A stretch of DNA of 64,000 bases from Bog-532 sp963720945 (lineage in GTDB: Bacteria > Actinomycetota > Actinomycetes > Streptosporangiales > Streptosporangiaceae): NCBI GenBank assembly GCA_963720945.1, contig CAVRHH010000015.1, forward strand, positions 1-64,000. Reading direction: 5' to 3'. This document shows positions 14,942 to 23,818 of this stretch, piece by piece. The translations under genes and the position numbers were made by a program. The notes beneath the pieces were generated by a model. The model had not been told where the DNA came from. It ran no database searches and saw nothing but the letters and a program-made list of their open reading frames with translations. Numbering within the stretch: the first letter of the stretch is position 1; each line of letters opens with the position of its first letter.

Positions 14942-15772
14942 ATGAGCACGGACGTTACCCAGGCACCGGCCGCCGCCGTGCCGCCGGCCAACGGGGGAGC
15001 GCGGTGGTCGTTCGCGCTGCGTGAGTTCCGGTTCTGGCTGACCGATTACCGGCGGACCTGGCGTGGCTCGGTGATCTCCAGCGTCCTGGGCCCGCTGCTC
15101 TACCTGGGCGCGATGGGCGCGGGCCTGGGAACCCTGGTGAACCGGCACGCGGGCGGTGCCCTCGGTGTCAGCTACCTGGACTTCATTGCGCCGGGGCTGC
15201 TGGCCGCCACCGCCATGCAGACCGCGTTCGGTGAGGGACTGTACCCCGTGCTCGGCTCGGTCAAGTGGGTGCAGAACTACTTCGCCGCGGCCGCCAGCCC
15301 GCTGCGCCCGGCCGACGTGTTCCGCGGTCACCTGCTGTTCGTCATCCTGCGGCTCACCATGAACTGCGGTGTGTTCCTGGCTGTCATCGCCGCGTTCGGC
15401 GCGGCCCGGTCGGCGCTGGCCATCGCGGCCCTCCCGGCCGCCGTGCTGACCGGCCTGGCGTTCGCGCCGGCCCTGATGGCCTGGGCGGTGACCCGGGCTC
15501 GCGACACCAGCTTCAGCGTGCTCTTCCGGTTCCTGATGGTCCCGCTGTTCCTGTTCTCCGGCACCTTTTTCCCGATCACGCAGCTGCCGGGGTGGCTGCA
15601 GCCGGTGGCCTACGTGACCCCGCTATGGCACGGCGTGGAGCTGTGCCGCTCGCTCAGCCTCGGCACCGCCGACCTGGGCGGCGCGGCCGTGCACGCCGGC
15701 TACCTGCTCGCCCTCGCGGCGGCCGGCTGCCTACTGGCCGGGCGGACCTACCGGAGGCGGCTCAATGAGTAG
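14942..15772 (+). CDS. ABC-2 type permease, first subunit
   Basis: 276 residues. The N-terminus is cytosolic and Ala/Pro-rich, and about six membrane helices follow. ABC-2 family features include YLDFIAPGLLAATAMQTA and the C-terminal VPLFLFSGTFFPITQLPGW followed by VAYVTPLWHGVELCRSLSLG. It starts 22 bp after the ATPase stop and overlaps the next permease by 8 bp, so the three genes form one operon. Confidence 0.9.
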   Translation: MSTDVTQAPAAAVPPANGGARWSFALREFRFWLTDYRRTWRGSVISSVLGPLLYLGAMGAGLGTLVNRHAGGALGVSYLDFIAPGLLAATAMQTAFGEGLYPVLGSVKWVQNYFAAAASPLRPADVFRGHLLFVILRLTMNCGVFLAVIAAFGAARSALAIAALPAAVLTGLAFAPALMAWAVTRARDTSFSVLFRFLMVPLFLFSGTFFPITQLPGWLQPVAYVTPLWHGVELCRSLSLGTADLGGAAVHAGYLLALAAAGCLLAGRTYRRRLNE

Positions 15773-16592
15773 CGTGCCCGCCAGCCCGCGGCTGCCGCTG
15801 CCGGGCCTCCTCGGCCGGTCGCTGGCCAGGGGCCGGGCCGGCCTTCCGCTGGTCGAGCGGAACGCCCGGGCCTACCGCCACCTGTGGATCGTCCTGGTCG
15901 CCGGGGTGCTGGAACCGCTGTTCTACCTGCTGTCGGTCAAGGTCGGCCTGGGCGCGCTGGTCGGGCCGGTGGCCGGGCCCGGTGGCCGGCCGGTCGGGTA
16001 CACCGAGTTCGTGGCGCCCGCGCTGCTAGCCACGTCCACGATGAATGGCGCGGTTTACGACTCGACGTTCAACGTGTTCCACAAGCTGAAGTACGCCAAG
16101 GTCTACGAAGCCGCGCTCGCCACCCCGATGGGCCCCGGTGACGTCGCGCTGGGCGAGATCACCTGGGCGCTCAGCCGCGGCCTGATGTACGCGATCATGT
16201 TCCTGGCTGTGATGGCGGCGCTGAGGCTGGTGCATTCCGCCTGGCTGCTGGCCGCGATCCCGGCGGCGGTGCTCATCGGTTTCGCCTTCGCCGGGCTCGG
16301 CATGGCGGCCACCACCTTCATGCGCAGCTGGAAGGACTTCGACTTCATCATCCTGGCCACGCTGCCGATGTTCCTGTTCTCCAGCACCTTCTACCCGCTG
16401 AGCGTGTACCCGCGCGGCCTTCAGATCGTGGTCGAGTGCACGCCGCTGTACCAGGCGGTCGCGCTGCTGCGCGGTTTCGCCCTCGGCGACGTGGGCCCGG
16501 CCATGCTCGGCAACGCCGCCTACCTGGCCGTCCTCGGCCTGGCCGGCCTCTACGTGGCCAGTCGCCGGATCCGCCGCCTGCTGCTGAAGTAG
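15765..16592 (+). CDS. ABC-2 type permease, second subunit
   Basis: 275 residues. This is a second ABC-2 permease paralogous to the preceding one, with YTEFVAPALLATSTMNGAVYDSTFN, PMFLFSSTFYPLSVYP and VECTPLYQAVALLRGFALG in the same order. The ATG at 15765 lies inside the previous gene, giving translational coupling. The two permeases probably form the heterodimeric membrane part of the exporter. A strong inverted repeat starts at the base after the stop codon. Confidence 0.9.
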   Translation: MSSVPASPRLPLPGLLGRSLARGRAGLPLVERNARAYRHLWIVLVAGVLEPLFYLLSVKVGLGALVGPVAGPGGRPVGYTEFVAPALLATSTMNGAVYDSTFNVFHKLKYAKVYEAALATPMGPGDVALGEITWALSRGLMYAIMFLAVMAALRLVHSAWLLAAIPAAVLIGFAFAGLGMAATTFMRSWKDFDFIILATLPMFLFSSTFYPLSVYPRGLQIVVECTPLYQAVALLRGFALGDVGPAMLGNAAYLAVLGLAGLYVASRRIRRLLLK

Positions 16593-16630
16593 CCGCGGCC
16601 GGCCCCACTCTGGGGGAGCGCCGGCCGCGG
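16593..16630 (+). terminator. Intrinsic-type terminator after the ABC exporter operon
   Basis: The 10-bp perfect arms CCGCGGCCGG (16593-16602) and CCGGCCGCGG (16621-16630) enclose a second small stem (CCCCACTCTGGGG). The sequence after it is CCATTTCTTA, only weakly T-rich, as is common in high-GC actinobacteria. Confidence 0.8.
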
Positions 16631-16686
16631 CCATTTCTTACCGGGATATGTAACGGAACGCAGTCCGGTGAGCAGTCCCCCCACCC

Positions 16687-17151
16687 TTAACGGAGTGCCG
16701 CCAGTCCGGGCCAGCCTGCGTCCCCGCCACCTGATCCGCCTGGGCCGCATGCCGGGGCCGTCCGCACCGCCCCGCCCAGGGCCAGCGCCGTGAGGGCCAT
16801 CACCGCCACGCCGTACTGCACGGCCGTCGCCAGCAGGTCGCCCTCGTGCACGAGCAGGAACCCGGCGATCACCGCGGGCAGGCCCATGGCCAGGTAGGAG
16901 ATCACGTAGACGACGGACAGCACCCCGGCGCGCTGGTGCGGCGCCGCCAGCGGGATCACCGAGCGGATCGCGCCCTGGAACGCCCCGCCGAACCCGGCGC
17001 CCGCGATCGCCGTCCCCACGAAGAACCCGGCCACCGAGCCGAACCTCACGGCCAGCAGCGTCAGCCCGACCCCCGCGATCGCCCCGGCCGCGGCACCGGT
17101 CGACAGGCCCTGGATGATCCGCGCGATCAGCAGCTGGGGGACGGTCGCGGC
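16687..17151 (-). pseudogene. MFS transporter remnant with internal deletion
   Basis: The minus strand encodes AATVPQLLIARIIQGLSTGA, which fits MFS helix 4 of drug-efflux-type transporters. It continues almost at once into sequence typical of the last helices (FFVGTAIAGAGFGGAFQGAI, RAGVLSVVYVISYLAMGLPA) and stops at 16687. The helices between are missing and no start or homologous N-terminus lies upstream of about 17151. This is a deletion derivative of roughly 155 codons and should not transport. Confidence 0.75.
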
Positions 17152-17268
17152 AGAGGCACCTTTACCTGCAAAGGCGGGGCAGGGGGCAGGAGGAGGCGCG
17201 GGCGCGGCGCGATCGGGGAGATGAGCGGCGCGCGGGATGGGTGGGCGGGAGCGTGTAGGCTGCCTGCG

Positions 17269-19146
17269 ATGCCGGAAGAGGGGCCCCGCGGGCTGGAAAG
17301 CGACGGCACGGAAGCGGCGAGCGCGACACGTGTCGGCCCCGCCGGGCGGCCATCCGGCCCCCTCGATATTCCCGGCGCCGCTGGCCCTGCGCCTCCGGGT
17401 TCTGACGCCCCGTGGCCGGGGACTCCAGGCGCCAGCACTCCCACCACCAGGGCGGCTGCCACTGGCCCGCAGAACACTCCAGCCCCGGGCCCGGCCCGGC
17501 CGGACTCCGGCACACCCGGCACCCCCGGCACACCGCAGCGGCGGTACCTGGCGCCGTGGCTGATCGCGGCGCTGGTGTTCGCCGTTTACCTGGTGATCTC
17601 GCTGTTCCGGTATCTGCAGCTCGACCCCTCGTCCTGGGACCTGGGCATCTTCACCGAACTGGTCAAGCAGTACGCGCACCTGCACGCGCCGATCGCCGAC
17701 GTCCGGGGGGCGGGCACCAACCTGCTCGGCGATCACTTCTCACCGATCATCGCGCTGATCGCGCCGTTCTTCCTGGCCGCGCCGTCCGCGGCCACGCTGC
17801 TGGTCGCACAGGCCTTCCTCACCGCGGTGTCGGTGCTCCCGGTGACCTGGGCCGCGGCGGAGAAGCTGGGCCGCCGCGCCGGGGCGGCCATCGGCGCAGC
17901 CTACGGGTTCTCCTGGGGCTTGCAGCAGATGATCAACTTCGACTTCCACGAGATCGCGTTCGCGGTGCCGCTGCTCGCGTTCTCGCTGTCGGCACTGGTC
18001 CGCGGGCGTATCCGGGCGGCGGTGGCGTGGGCGCTGCCGCTGGTGTTCGTCAAGGAGGACCAGGGGTTCACGGTCGCCGCGATCGGCGCCCTCATGATCA
18101 TCATCAGCCTGTGGCCCGGCGATCCGGCCGCGGCGGAGCGCACGGGCGACCCCGGGCGCGCGACCATTTCCGGGAGGAGCGAGAGTTCCGGGCGGGCCGA
18201 GAGTTCCGGGCGGGCCGAGAGCTCCAGGCGCGCCGCGATCCTCGGCGGCGAACTGCTCATCGTGTGGGGGATCGTCTGGTCGGTGCTGGCGATCAGCGTG
18301 ATCATCCCGCATTTCAACGCGGCGCATCACTACCAGTACTGGAGCGACGGCGGCGCGCTCAGCCCCGGTGGCCACTTCTCCATCGGCGGCACCGTGCGCC
18401 AGTTCTTCACCTCCTGGCCGACCAAGCTGCAGACCACGCTGATGCTGCTGCTGCCGACCGTGTTCATCGCGCTGTGGTCGCCGCTCGCGCTGATCGCGCT
18501 GCCGTCGATCGTGCTGCGTTTCCTCGGCACGAGCAGCAATTTCTGGAGCACCCAGTGGCATTACAACGCCACCGTGATGCCTATTCTCTTCATCGCCGCG
18601 GTCGACGCGATCGTACGGATACGCCGTACCCGGGCCCGTTCGGGATCATCAGCGGAACCGGCGGCGGCGGGCACCGGGCCGGCGGCGGCGGCCAGCCCGC
18701 AACAGGCCGCGGAGCCGGCGGCGGGCACCGGCTGGCGGGACGCGGTGACGGCGACGATCGACCGGCACGGCGCCGCCGCCATGCTGGCCATCGCGGTGGC
18801 GCTGGTGTTCCAGTTCCCGGTCAGCAATCTGTGGAATCCCGCGACCTACCGGCTCGGCGCGCACGTGACCGACGCGAACGCGGCCATGGCGATGGTCCCG
18901 GACGGAGCGACCGTCACCACCACCCTCGACCTGCTCGCCCCGCTCGCCTCGCGCACCGATACGTTCTGGATCGGCAACGCCGGCAACCCGGACACCGACT
19001 ACATCGTGTTCGACGGGCCCGACAGCGGCTACTCACCCGCGCCCACGGACATCCCGGCGTTCGTGGCCAGCCAGCATCCGGGCGTCAGGTACAACGTGAT
19101 TTACGACACCGGCGGCGTCTACGTCTTCCGCCGGGCCGGGCCGTAA
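17269..19146 (+). CDS. DUF2079 multi-spanning membrane protein, copy 1
   Basis: 625 residues from the ATG at 17269. It looks leaderless: TAGGCT (17256-17261) lies 7 bp before the ATG. A Pro/Thr/Ala-rich cytosolic N-terminus (about 90 residues) is followed by many membrane helices. DUF2079 features include SSWDLGIFTELVKQYAHLH, DHFSPIIALIAPFF, NFDFHEIAF and VFVKEDQGFTVAAIG. A soluble C-terminal domain (VTTTLDLLAPLASRTDTFWI ... VIYDTGGVYVF) follows. The family resembles GT-C-type membrane glycosyltransferases but has no assigned reaction. A Ser/Arg/Ala-rich loop (ESSGRAESSGRAESSRR) is a local repeat. A paralog is at 52505. Confidence 0.85.
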   Translation: MPEEGPRGLESDGTEAASATRVGPAGRPSGPLDIPGAAGPAPPGSDAPWPGTPGASTPTTRAAATGPQNTPAPGPARPDSGTPGTPGTPQRRYLAPWLIAALVFAVYLVISLFRYLQLDPSSWDLGIFTELVKQYAHLHAPIADVRGAGTNLLGDHFSPIIALIAPFFLAAPSAATLLVAQAFLTAVSVLPVTWAAAEKLGRRAGAAIGAAYGFSWGLQQMINFDFHEIAFAVPLLAFSLSALVRGRIRAAVAWALPLVFVKEDQGFTVAAIGALMIIISLWPGDPAAAERTGDPGRATISGRSESSGRAESSGRAESSRRAAILGGELLIVWGIVWSVLAISVIIPHFNAAHHYQYWSDGGALSPGGHFSIGGTVRQFFTSWPTKLQTTLMLLLPTVFIALWSPLALIALPSIVLRFLGTSSNFWSTQWHYNATVMPILFIAAVDAIVRIRRTRARSGSSAEPAAAGTGPAAAASPQQAAEPAAGTGWRDAVTATIDRHGAAAMLAIAVALVFQFPVSNLWNPATYRLGAHVTDANAAMAMVPDGATVTTTLDLLAPLASRTDTFWIGNAGNPDTDYIVFDGPDSGYSPAPTDIPAFVASQHPGVRYNVIYDTGGVYVFRRAGP

Positions 19147-19338
19147 CCGAAGCTGGAGAAAGAAGCTGGAGGAAGCCGGTGTGACTCCGGGGTACGCAAG
19201 GGACGCGCCGGCGGCCGCACGGAGGGTACCGTCCCCGCTCTTGCGGCTAACTATTGCGAAGCGCAAGATACTGGCGAGTAGATAACGATCGGCCCGGACC
19301 GTTGAAGAGGGTGCCTCGGCCAGACGAAAGGTACGCAC

Positions 19339-19629
19339 ATGTCACTGGAGACGGGCTTCACCAAGACGCTGGCCAAGGAACTGGGCCCGTTCGGCATCAC
19401 CGCGAACAGTGTCGCGCCTGGCTTCATCGCCACCGATATGACGGCGGCCACCGCGGCGCGAGTGAAGATGTCGTTCGAGGACTTCAAGAAGGCCGCCGCC
19501 GAGCGGATCCCGGTCCGCCGGGTCGGGCTGCCGGAGGACGTCGCGCACACCGTGTCGTACCTGGTCAGTGAGGGCGCTGGGTTTGTGTCCGGTCAGGTCA
19601 TCTACGTGGCCGGCGGTCCCCTGTGCTAA
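19339..19629 (+). pseudogene. Truncated short-chain dehydrogenase (C-terminal third only)
   Basis: 96 residues. From GFTKTLAKELGPFGITANSV through the PGFIATDM segment and VGLPEDVAHTVSYLVSE to GFVSGQVIYVAGG, it matches the C-terminal third of FabG-like SDRs. The Rossmann nucleotide-binding half, the catalytic Ser and the YxxxK motif are absent. The ATG at 19339 nevertheless has GAAAGG upstream, and the stop overlaps the next start by 7 bp, so the fragment may still be translated as the first cistron of the acyl-CoA dehydrogenase operon. It cannot be an active dehydrogenase. Confidence 0.8.
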
Positions 19630-20822
19630 AGGGCTCCGAGCTCACGGCCGGGGACATCCGCGATCGCGTGCACCAGTTCCTGGCCGCGACCGACCCGGTC
19701 GCCACCCCCAGGCTGGACTTCCTGCACGCTCGCTTCGACGCCGGGCTGGCCTGGGTGCACTACCCGCCCGGCCTCGGTGGCCTCGGCGCGCCCCGGGCGC
19801 TGCAGGCCGTCGCGGATCAGGAGTTCGCGGCGGCCGGCGCGCCCGCCAACAACCCGGGCCTCAACGTGATCGGGCTCGGCATGGCGGCCCCGACGATCCT
19901 GGCGTTCGGCACCGACACGCAGCGCGAGCGCTGGCTGCGGCCGCTGTGGGTCGGCGAGGAGATCTGGTGCCAGCTGTTCAGCGAGCCCGGCGCCGGCAGC
20001 GACCTCGCCTCGCTCGCGACCCGCGCGGTCCGAGACCCGGGCGGGGACTGGGCCGTTTCCGGGCAGAAGGTGTGGACCTCGCTGGCGCACCAGGCCCGCT
20101 GGGCCATCCTGGTCGCCCGTACCGACCCCGACGTGCCGAAACACCGTGGCCTGAGTTACTTCGCCGTCAACATGACCGCGCCCGGGGTCGAGGTCCGCCC
20201 GCTGCGCCAGCTCACCGGCGAGGCCGAGTTCAACGAGGTCTTCCTGACCGACGTGCGGATCCCGGACGCGGACCGGATCGGCGAGGTCGGGGACGGCTGG
20301 AAGGTCGCCCAGGGCACGCTGATGAACGAGCGCGTCGCCATCGGCGGGTACGCGATGCCGCGCGAGGGCGGGATGATCGGCGGGGCTGCCCGGGCCTGGC
20401 GCGAGCACCCCGAGCAGCGCACCCCGGGCCTGCACGACCGGCTGCTGCGGCTGTGGGCCGAGGCGGAGATCGCCCGGCTGGCGGGGCTGCGGATGCGCCA
20501 GCAGCTCGCCGCGGGCCACCCCGGGCCGGAGGGCTCCGCCGCCAAGATCGTCTTCGCCCGCCTCAACCAGGAGATCTCCGGGTTCGAGGTGGAGCTGGCA
20601 GGGGCCGACGGGTTGCGTTACGACGACTGGACCATGCGCCGTCCCGCACATGCGGACTTCTTCGGCCGCGTTCCCGGCTACCGCTACCTGCGCGCGAGGG
20701 GCAACTCGATCGAGGGCGGCACCTCCGAGATCCTGCGCAACATCATCGCCGAACGTGTGCTCGGGCTGCCGCCGGAGCCGCGCGTGGACAAAGACGTGCC
20801 ATGGAAGGACCTGCCGCGATGA
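19623..20822 (+). CDS. Acyl-CoA dehydrogenase, large-subunit type
   Basis: 399 residues from the GTG at 19623. It shows the acyl-CoA dehydrogenase fold: an N-terminal helical domain, the middle beta domain with CQLFSEPGAGSDLASLATRA and GQKVWTSLAHQARWAILVAR, and a C-terminal domain ending GNSIEGGTSEILRNIIAERV, whose Glu corresponds to the catalytic-base region. It is paired by an ATGA overlap with a second, divergent acyl-CoA dehydrogenase, the arrangement of heterotetrameric FadE-type enzymes for bulky substrates such as sterol side chains in actinobacteria. The substrate is unknown. Confidence 0.9.
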   Translation: MLKGSELTAGDIRDRVHQFLAATDPVATPRLDFLHARFDAGLAWVHYPPGLGGLGAPRALQAVADQEFAAAGAPANNPGLNVIGLGMAAPTILAFGTDTQRERWLRPLWVGEEIWCQLFSEPGAGSDLASLATRAVRDPGGDWAVSGQKVWTSLAHQARWAILVARTDPDVPKHRGLSYFAVNMTAPGVEVRPLRQLTGEAEFNEVFLTDVRIPDADRIGEVGDGWKVAQGTLMNERVAIGGYAMPREGGMIGGAARAWREHPEQRTPGLHDRLLRLWAEAEIARLAGLRMRQQLAAGHPGPEGSAAKIVFARLNQEISGFEVELAGADGLRYDDWTMRRPAHADFFGRVPGYRYLRARGNSIEGGTSEILRNIIAERVLGLPPEPRVDKDVPWKDLPR

Positions 20823-21994
20823 GTATCGCCGAGGCTGAGGCCGCGGATAAGCCTGGCCAGCGTGCCCCCGATCTCCTGTATAGCGACACGGAACGGGATT
20901 TGGCGGACAGCCTGCGTTCTCTGCTGGCGGCACGATGCCGTCCGGAGGACGTGCTGGCCCGGCTGGGCGGTCCCGAACCATATGACACCGGCCTGTGGCA
21001 GGCGATCGCCGCCGATATGGGCTGTGCCGGGCTGCTCATCCCGGAGGAACAGGACGGCGCCGGGGCTTCCTTCCGTGAGGCGGCGACTGTCGCGGAGGAA
21101 CTGGGCGGCGCGGTGGCACCGGTCCCGTACGTCGGCAGCGCCGTGGTCGCTACGACGGCGCTGCTGGCCGCCTGGGACGACACCAGGGTCCGCGAGCTGG
21201 CGCGAGGGGACGTCACCGCGGCGCTGGCCGTCGGTTTCGAAACCGGGCCCGGTGCGGCGTTCCCGCTGACCGCGCGGGTCGCCGGGCCGAAGCCCGCCGA
21301 CGGCCGGTCCGGCGTGGCCCGGCTGCGCGGCCGGGTCCAGGGGGTGGCCGACGCGCTGTCCGCCGACCTGCTGGTGGTGCCGGCCGACGCAGTGCCGCAC
21401 GGCCTGTACCTGGTCGGTGCGGACGCCGAGGGCGTACGGCGCACCCCGGTCCTCTCGCTGGACATGACCCGCCAGCTGTGCGACATCGAGTTCGACGACG
21501 CCCCGGCCCAGCCGCTGGCGCCCGGCCCGGAGGCCGACCGCGCGCTGCAGGCGGCACTGTCCGCCGGTGCGGCCGCGCTCGCCGCGGAGCAGCTCGGCAT
21601 CGCGGAGAAATGCCTGGAGATGACCGTCAGCTACGTAAAGGAGCGGCGCCAGTTCGCCCGCCCGGTCGGCTCGTTCCAGGCACTGAAGCACCGCCTCGCC
21701 GACCTGTGGGTCGGGCTGACCCAGGCGCGGGCCGCCGCCCGGTACGCCGCCGCGTGCCTGGCCGACCGGGACAGTGACGCGCCGCTCGCCGTCGCGCTGG
21801 CCAAGTCGTACTGCGGTGACCTGGCCGTCCGGGCCGCCGAGGAATGCGTGCAGATGCACGGCGGTATCGGGTTCACCTGGGAGCACCCAGCGCATCTGTA
21901 CCTGAAGCGGGCCAAGGCCGACTCGATCGCGTTCGGCACGTCCGACGCCCACCGCGCGTCCCTGGCCCGGCTGGCCGACCTGCCCGCCGTGTAG
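20819..21994 (+). CDS. Acyl-CoA dehydrogenase, small-subunit type
   Basis: 391 residues from the ATG at 20819 (ATGA overlap with the previous stop). It is more divergent. The N-terminal half retains SLRSLLAARC and GCAGLLIPEEQDGAGASF. The middle domain lacks the canonical FAD-contacting motifs of its partner. The C-terminal helices contain YVKERRQFARPVGSFQALKH and QMHGGIGFTWEHPAHLYLKR. Partners of this type share one FAD site with the large subunit in heterotetramers (known for mycobacterial FadE pairs). Assembly with the 19623 product is inferred from the overlap. Confidence 0.88.
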   Translation: MSIAEAEAADKPGQRAPDLLYSDTERDLADSLRSLLAARCRPEDVLARLGGPEPYDTGLWQAIAADMGCAGLLIPEEQDGAGASFREAATVAEELGGAVAPVPYVGSAVVATTALLAAWDDTRVRELARGDVTAALAVGFETGPGAAFPLTARVAGPKPADGRSGVARLRGRVQGVADALSADLLVVPADAVPHGLYLVGADAEGVRRTPVLSLDMTRQLCDIEFDDAPAQPLAPGPEADRALQAALSAGAAALAAEQLGIAEKCLEMTVSYVKERRQFARPVGSFQALKHRLADLWVGLTQARAAARYAAACLADRDSDAPLAVALAKSYCGDLAVRAAEECVQMHGGIGFTWEHPAHLYLKRAKADSIAFGTSDAHRASLARLADLPAV

Positions 21995-22133
21995 GGCCTG
22001 CGCCGAGCCGCCCAGATGGCGACCTGGACACCGAGGTGTACTACCTCCTGCGCTGACCGGCGCTTCCCGCTGCGCGACCGGCGCTTCCGGCCGAACCCGC
22101 CGAACCCGCCGAACCGGTCGCCCGCCGTCGGAT

Positions 22134-22175
22134 GACAACCCATAGTTGACATCGACAACCCGGGGTTGTCATAAT
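22134..22175 (+). promoter_or_regulatory. Consensus promoter with embedded palindromic operators
   Basis: TTGACA (22146-22151), an 18-bp spacer and CATAAT (22170-22175) make a near-consensus housekeeping promoter, rare in such GC-rich DNA. The ATG at 22182 is 6 bp beyond the -10, so the transcript is probably leaderless. A perfect 17-bp palindrome, GACAACCCGGGGTTGTC (22154-22170), fills the spacer, and a degenerate copy, GACAACCCATAGTTGAC (22134-22150), covers the -35. The copies are 20 bp apart, two helical turns. Repression by the downstream HTH protein is likely. Confidence 0.82.
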
Positions 22176-22181
22176 GACGGC

Positions 22182-22421
22182 ATGAGCAAATACGTTGAGT
22201 CCCAGGTCCACGCGGAGATGATCGGCAAGCTGAAGGAGGTCCGGGCTGCGGCCCTGGAGCACGTGCGCATCGCGCGTGAACTGGCCCGTGAGCGCAGGCA
22301 GCTCATCGACGTCCTGCTGGCCGAGGGTTTCTCCCAGGCTGACCTGGCCCGGGAGCTGGGCGTGACCCGCCAGGCGATCCAGAAGATGGTCGCGGTAGGC
22401 GAGGACCGGCCCCGGCGGTGA
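22182..22421 (+). CDS. Small HTH DNA-binding protein, probably autoregulatory
   Basis: 79 residues. The N-terminal half is a charged helix (QVHAEMIGKLKEVRAAALEH) suited to dimerisation. The C-terminal half is a Fis/sigma-like helix-turn-helix, GFSQADLARELGVTRQAIQK (about residues 50-69). The gene is monocistronic and follows a strong promoter with palindromic operators in its core, which suggests tight self-repression. There is no ligand domain. I do not recognise a named family; similar small HTH proteins are common in actinobacteria. Confidence 0.78.
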   Translation: MSKYVESQVHAEMIGKLKEVRAAALEHVRIARELARERRQLIDVLLAEGFSQADLARELGVTRQAIQKMVAVGEDRPRR

Positions 22422-22506
22422 GGCATTCAGGAACGTAACGAGGCACTCCAGGCCCGCAGCCTGCTGCGCCAGCGGTGCACTGATCCGGGTCGTTAGGGTG
22501 TGCGGC

Positions 22507-22710
22507 ATGGATCTGCCTGAGCCACCCGCCGGCGCGGCGGACGAAGCCCCGGATAAGAGTCCGCTCAAGGCCGGGCCGCCGGCCCCCCGCGACAGCCCGG
22601 CGGTGCCGCCACAGAGCCGGGAGGACACCGACGCCGACTGGGGAGAACGGCCGGAACCGGACGACGACGAGCATCTCTATCGCGAGCGCCCGCCGCACTG
22701 GGAGAAATGA
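22507..22710 (+). CDS. Conserved small acidic protein
   Basis: 67 residues from the ATG at 22507. TAGGGT (22494-22499) is 7 bp upstream, so it is probably leaderless. It is Pro/Ala-rich and disordered, with an acidic C-terminus, DTDADWGERPEPDDDEHLYR, ending RPPHWEK. Short proteins with this kind of ending (DDD..LxRERPPHW) are widespread in Streptomyces and relatives, but no function is known to me. It runs convergent with the NPCBM-like gene. Confidence 0.65.
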   Translation: MDLPEPPAGAADEAPDKSPLKAGPPAPRDSPAVPPQSREDTDADWGERPEPDDDEHLYRERPPHWEK

Positions 22711-22762
22711 CCGGCCCCTGCTGGCCCGCAGACCCGCCGCCCGGGCGCGGCGCGGGCCCGGT

Positions 22763-23470
22763 TCAGGAGATGCCGGCGTTCCCGAGTGAGACCTGGAAGT
22801 TCCCGGCGGCCTGGTTGGTGCTCGTGTTGCGCCCGGTGCACGTCATCCCGAATTGGGTGACGCCGCCGATGCTCAATTGCACTTTGACAGGATGGCCGAG
22901 AGATACCTGGATCGGGCTTCCGATCTGCTGCCCCGATTCGTTGGTGAACGTTATCGTGGCAATGACGTTGGTGGCATCCGACATGTTGTCGGGGATTCCG
23001 GCTTCCGCGGTGAAGGTGCTGCTGCCCGCCACGTCGTACGCTTCTGTCGGCTGGTCACCCGAGCCGCCATTACACGGGAACAATATGCTCTTCGGGTATG
23101 ACTGCGCCGCGATAACTTGCTGACCGGGGAAGACAGATCCATTGTCGACCGTCGGCGTGAGATCGCTCAGGTAACGGACCGTCCCAGCTATTGCGGCGAC
23201 CGGGGAACTGGCGGCGCTGGGGCTCGCTGGCGCCGTGGGCGACACGCGCGCGGCGCTTTCCTTCAGCACATGAATCTGCTGAGCCTGCCGGCTGACCGTC
23301 GCGTGGGCCTGCTGCAACTGCGCCGCCTGGTGGTGCACAAGAAGGCCCAGGACCGCCGAGGCGGACGTCATGATGGTGGCTACCGCGGTGGTGATTCCAG
23401 CGAAAGAGCCCATTCCTGACGCCAGCCTGCTGAGGAATCCGGCCGATTCCCTGTCCCCGTGCGCACTCAT
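22763..23470 (-). CDS. Membrane-anchored protein with NPCBM-like extracellular domain
   Basis: 235 residues from the ATG at 23468-23470, with GGGAAG upstream. The N-terminus is short and cytosolic. One membrane helix follows (about 20-45, AGITTAVATIMTSASAVLGL), then a short coiled coil (HHQAAQLQQAHATVSRQAQQ), an Ala/Ser/Pro linker and a C-terminal beta domain beginning YLSDLTP and containing YDVAGSSTFTAEAGIPD and ATITFTNESGQQIG. This resembles the NPCBM/NEW2 carbohydrate-binding module. Two Cys (FPC; MTC) may pair outside the cell. The G+C content is lower than in the neighbours, suggesting more recent arrival. Confidence 0.68.
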   Translation of the reverse strand: MSAHGDRESAGFLSRLASGMGSFAGITTAVATIMTSASAVLGLLVHHQAAQLQQAHATVSRQAQQIHVLKESAARVSPTAPASPSAASSPVAAIAGTVRYLSDLTPTVDNGSVFPGQQVIAAQSYPKSILFPCNGGSGDQPTEAYDVAGSSTFTAEAGIPDNMSDATNVIATITFTNESGQQIGSPIQVSLGHPVKVQLSIGGVTQFGMTCTGRNTSTNQAAGNFQVSLGNAGIS

Positions 23471-23745
23471 TTGAGCACTTCCCTTCCCGGGCATCCCCGT
23501 AAATTGCGGGCGTCGGGCCCTCGCTGACCGGGCACGGCGGATTCTCACAGCTGTCACCAGGCATAGCTGCCGCTGATCGGCGCATGATGCGCTCCGGCCC
23601 CCGGCGGACGCGGCATACCTATAGAAGAGACGCCCCCGGTAATCAGATGGATTGCCGCAAATAAGTTACGAATTGGCATCGGCACCTATTGGCATTGATA
23701 GGCGGCATCGCTATAGGTGGGCGATTTGTCCCCGTCGTTAGGTTA

Positions 23746-23812
23746 GCTGCCCAGTTTGCGGGCTGCCCGGTCTGCGGGCTGCCCGGTTCGTAGGCTGCTC
23801 CGTCGGTAGGCT
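23746..23812 (+). repeat. Degenerate 16-bp tandem repeat that ends in a -10 box
   Basis: Four 16-bp units starting with GCTGC lie at 23746, 23762, 23778 and 23794, for example GCTGCCCGGTCTGCGG. A fifth begins at 23810. The last two junctions read TAGGCT, and the second of these (23807-23812) sits 6 bp before the ATG at 23819, where it would serve as the -10 element of a leaderless promoter. Confidence 0.75.
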
Positions 23813-23818
23813 GGCAGT

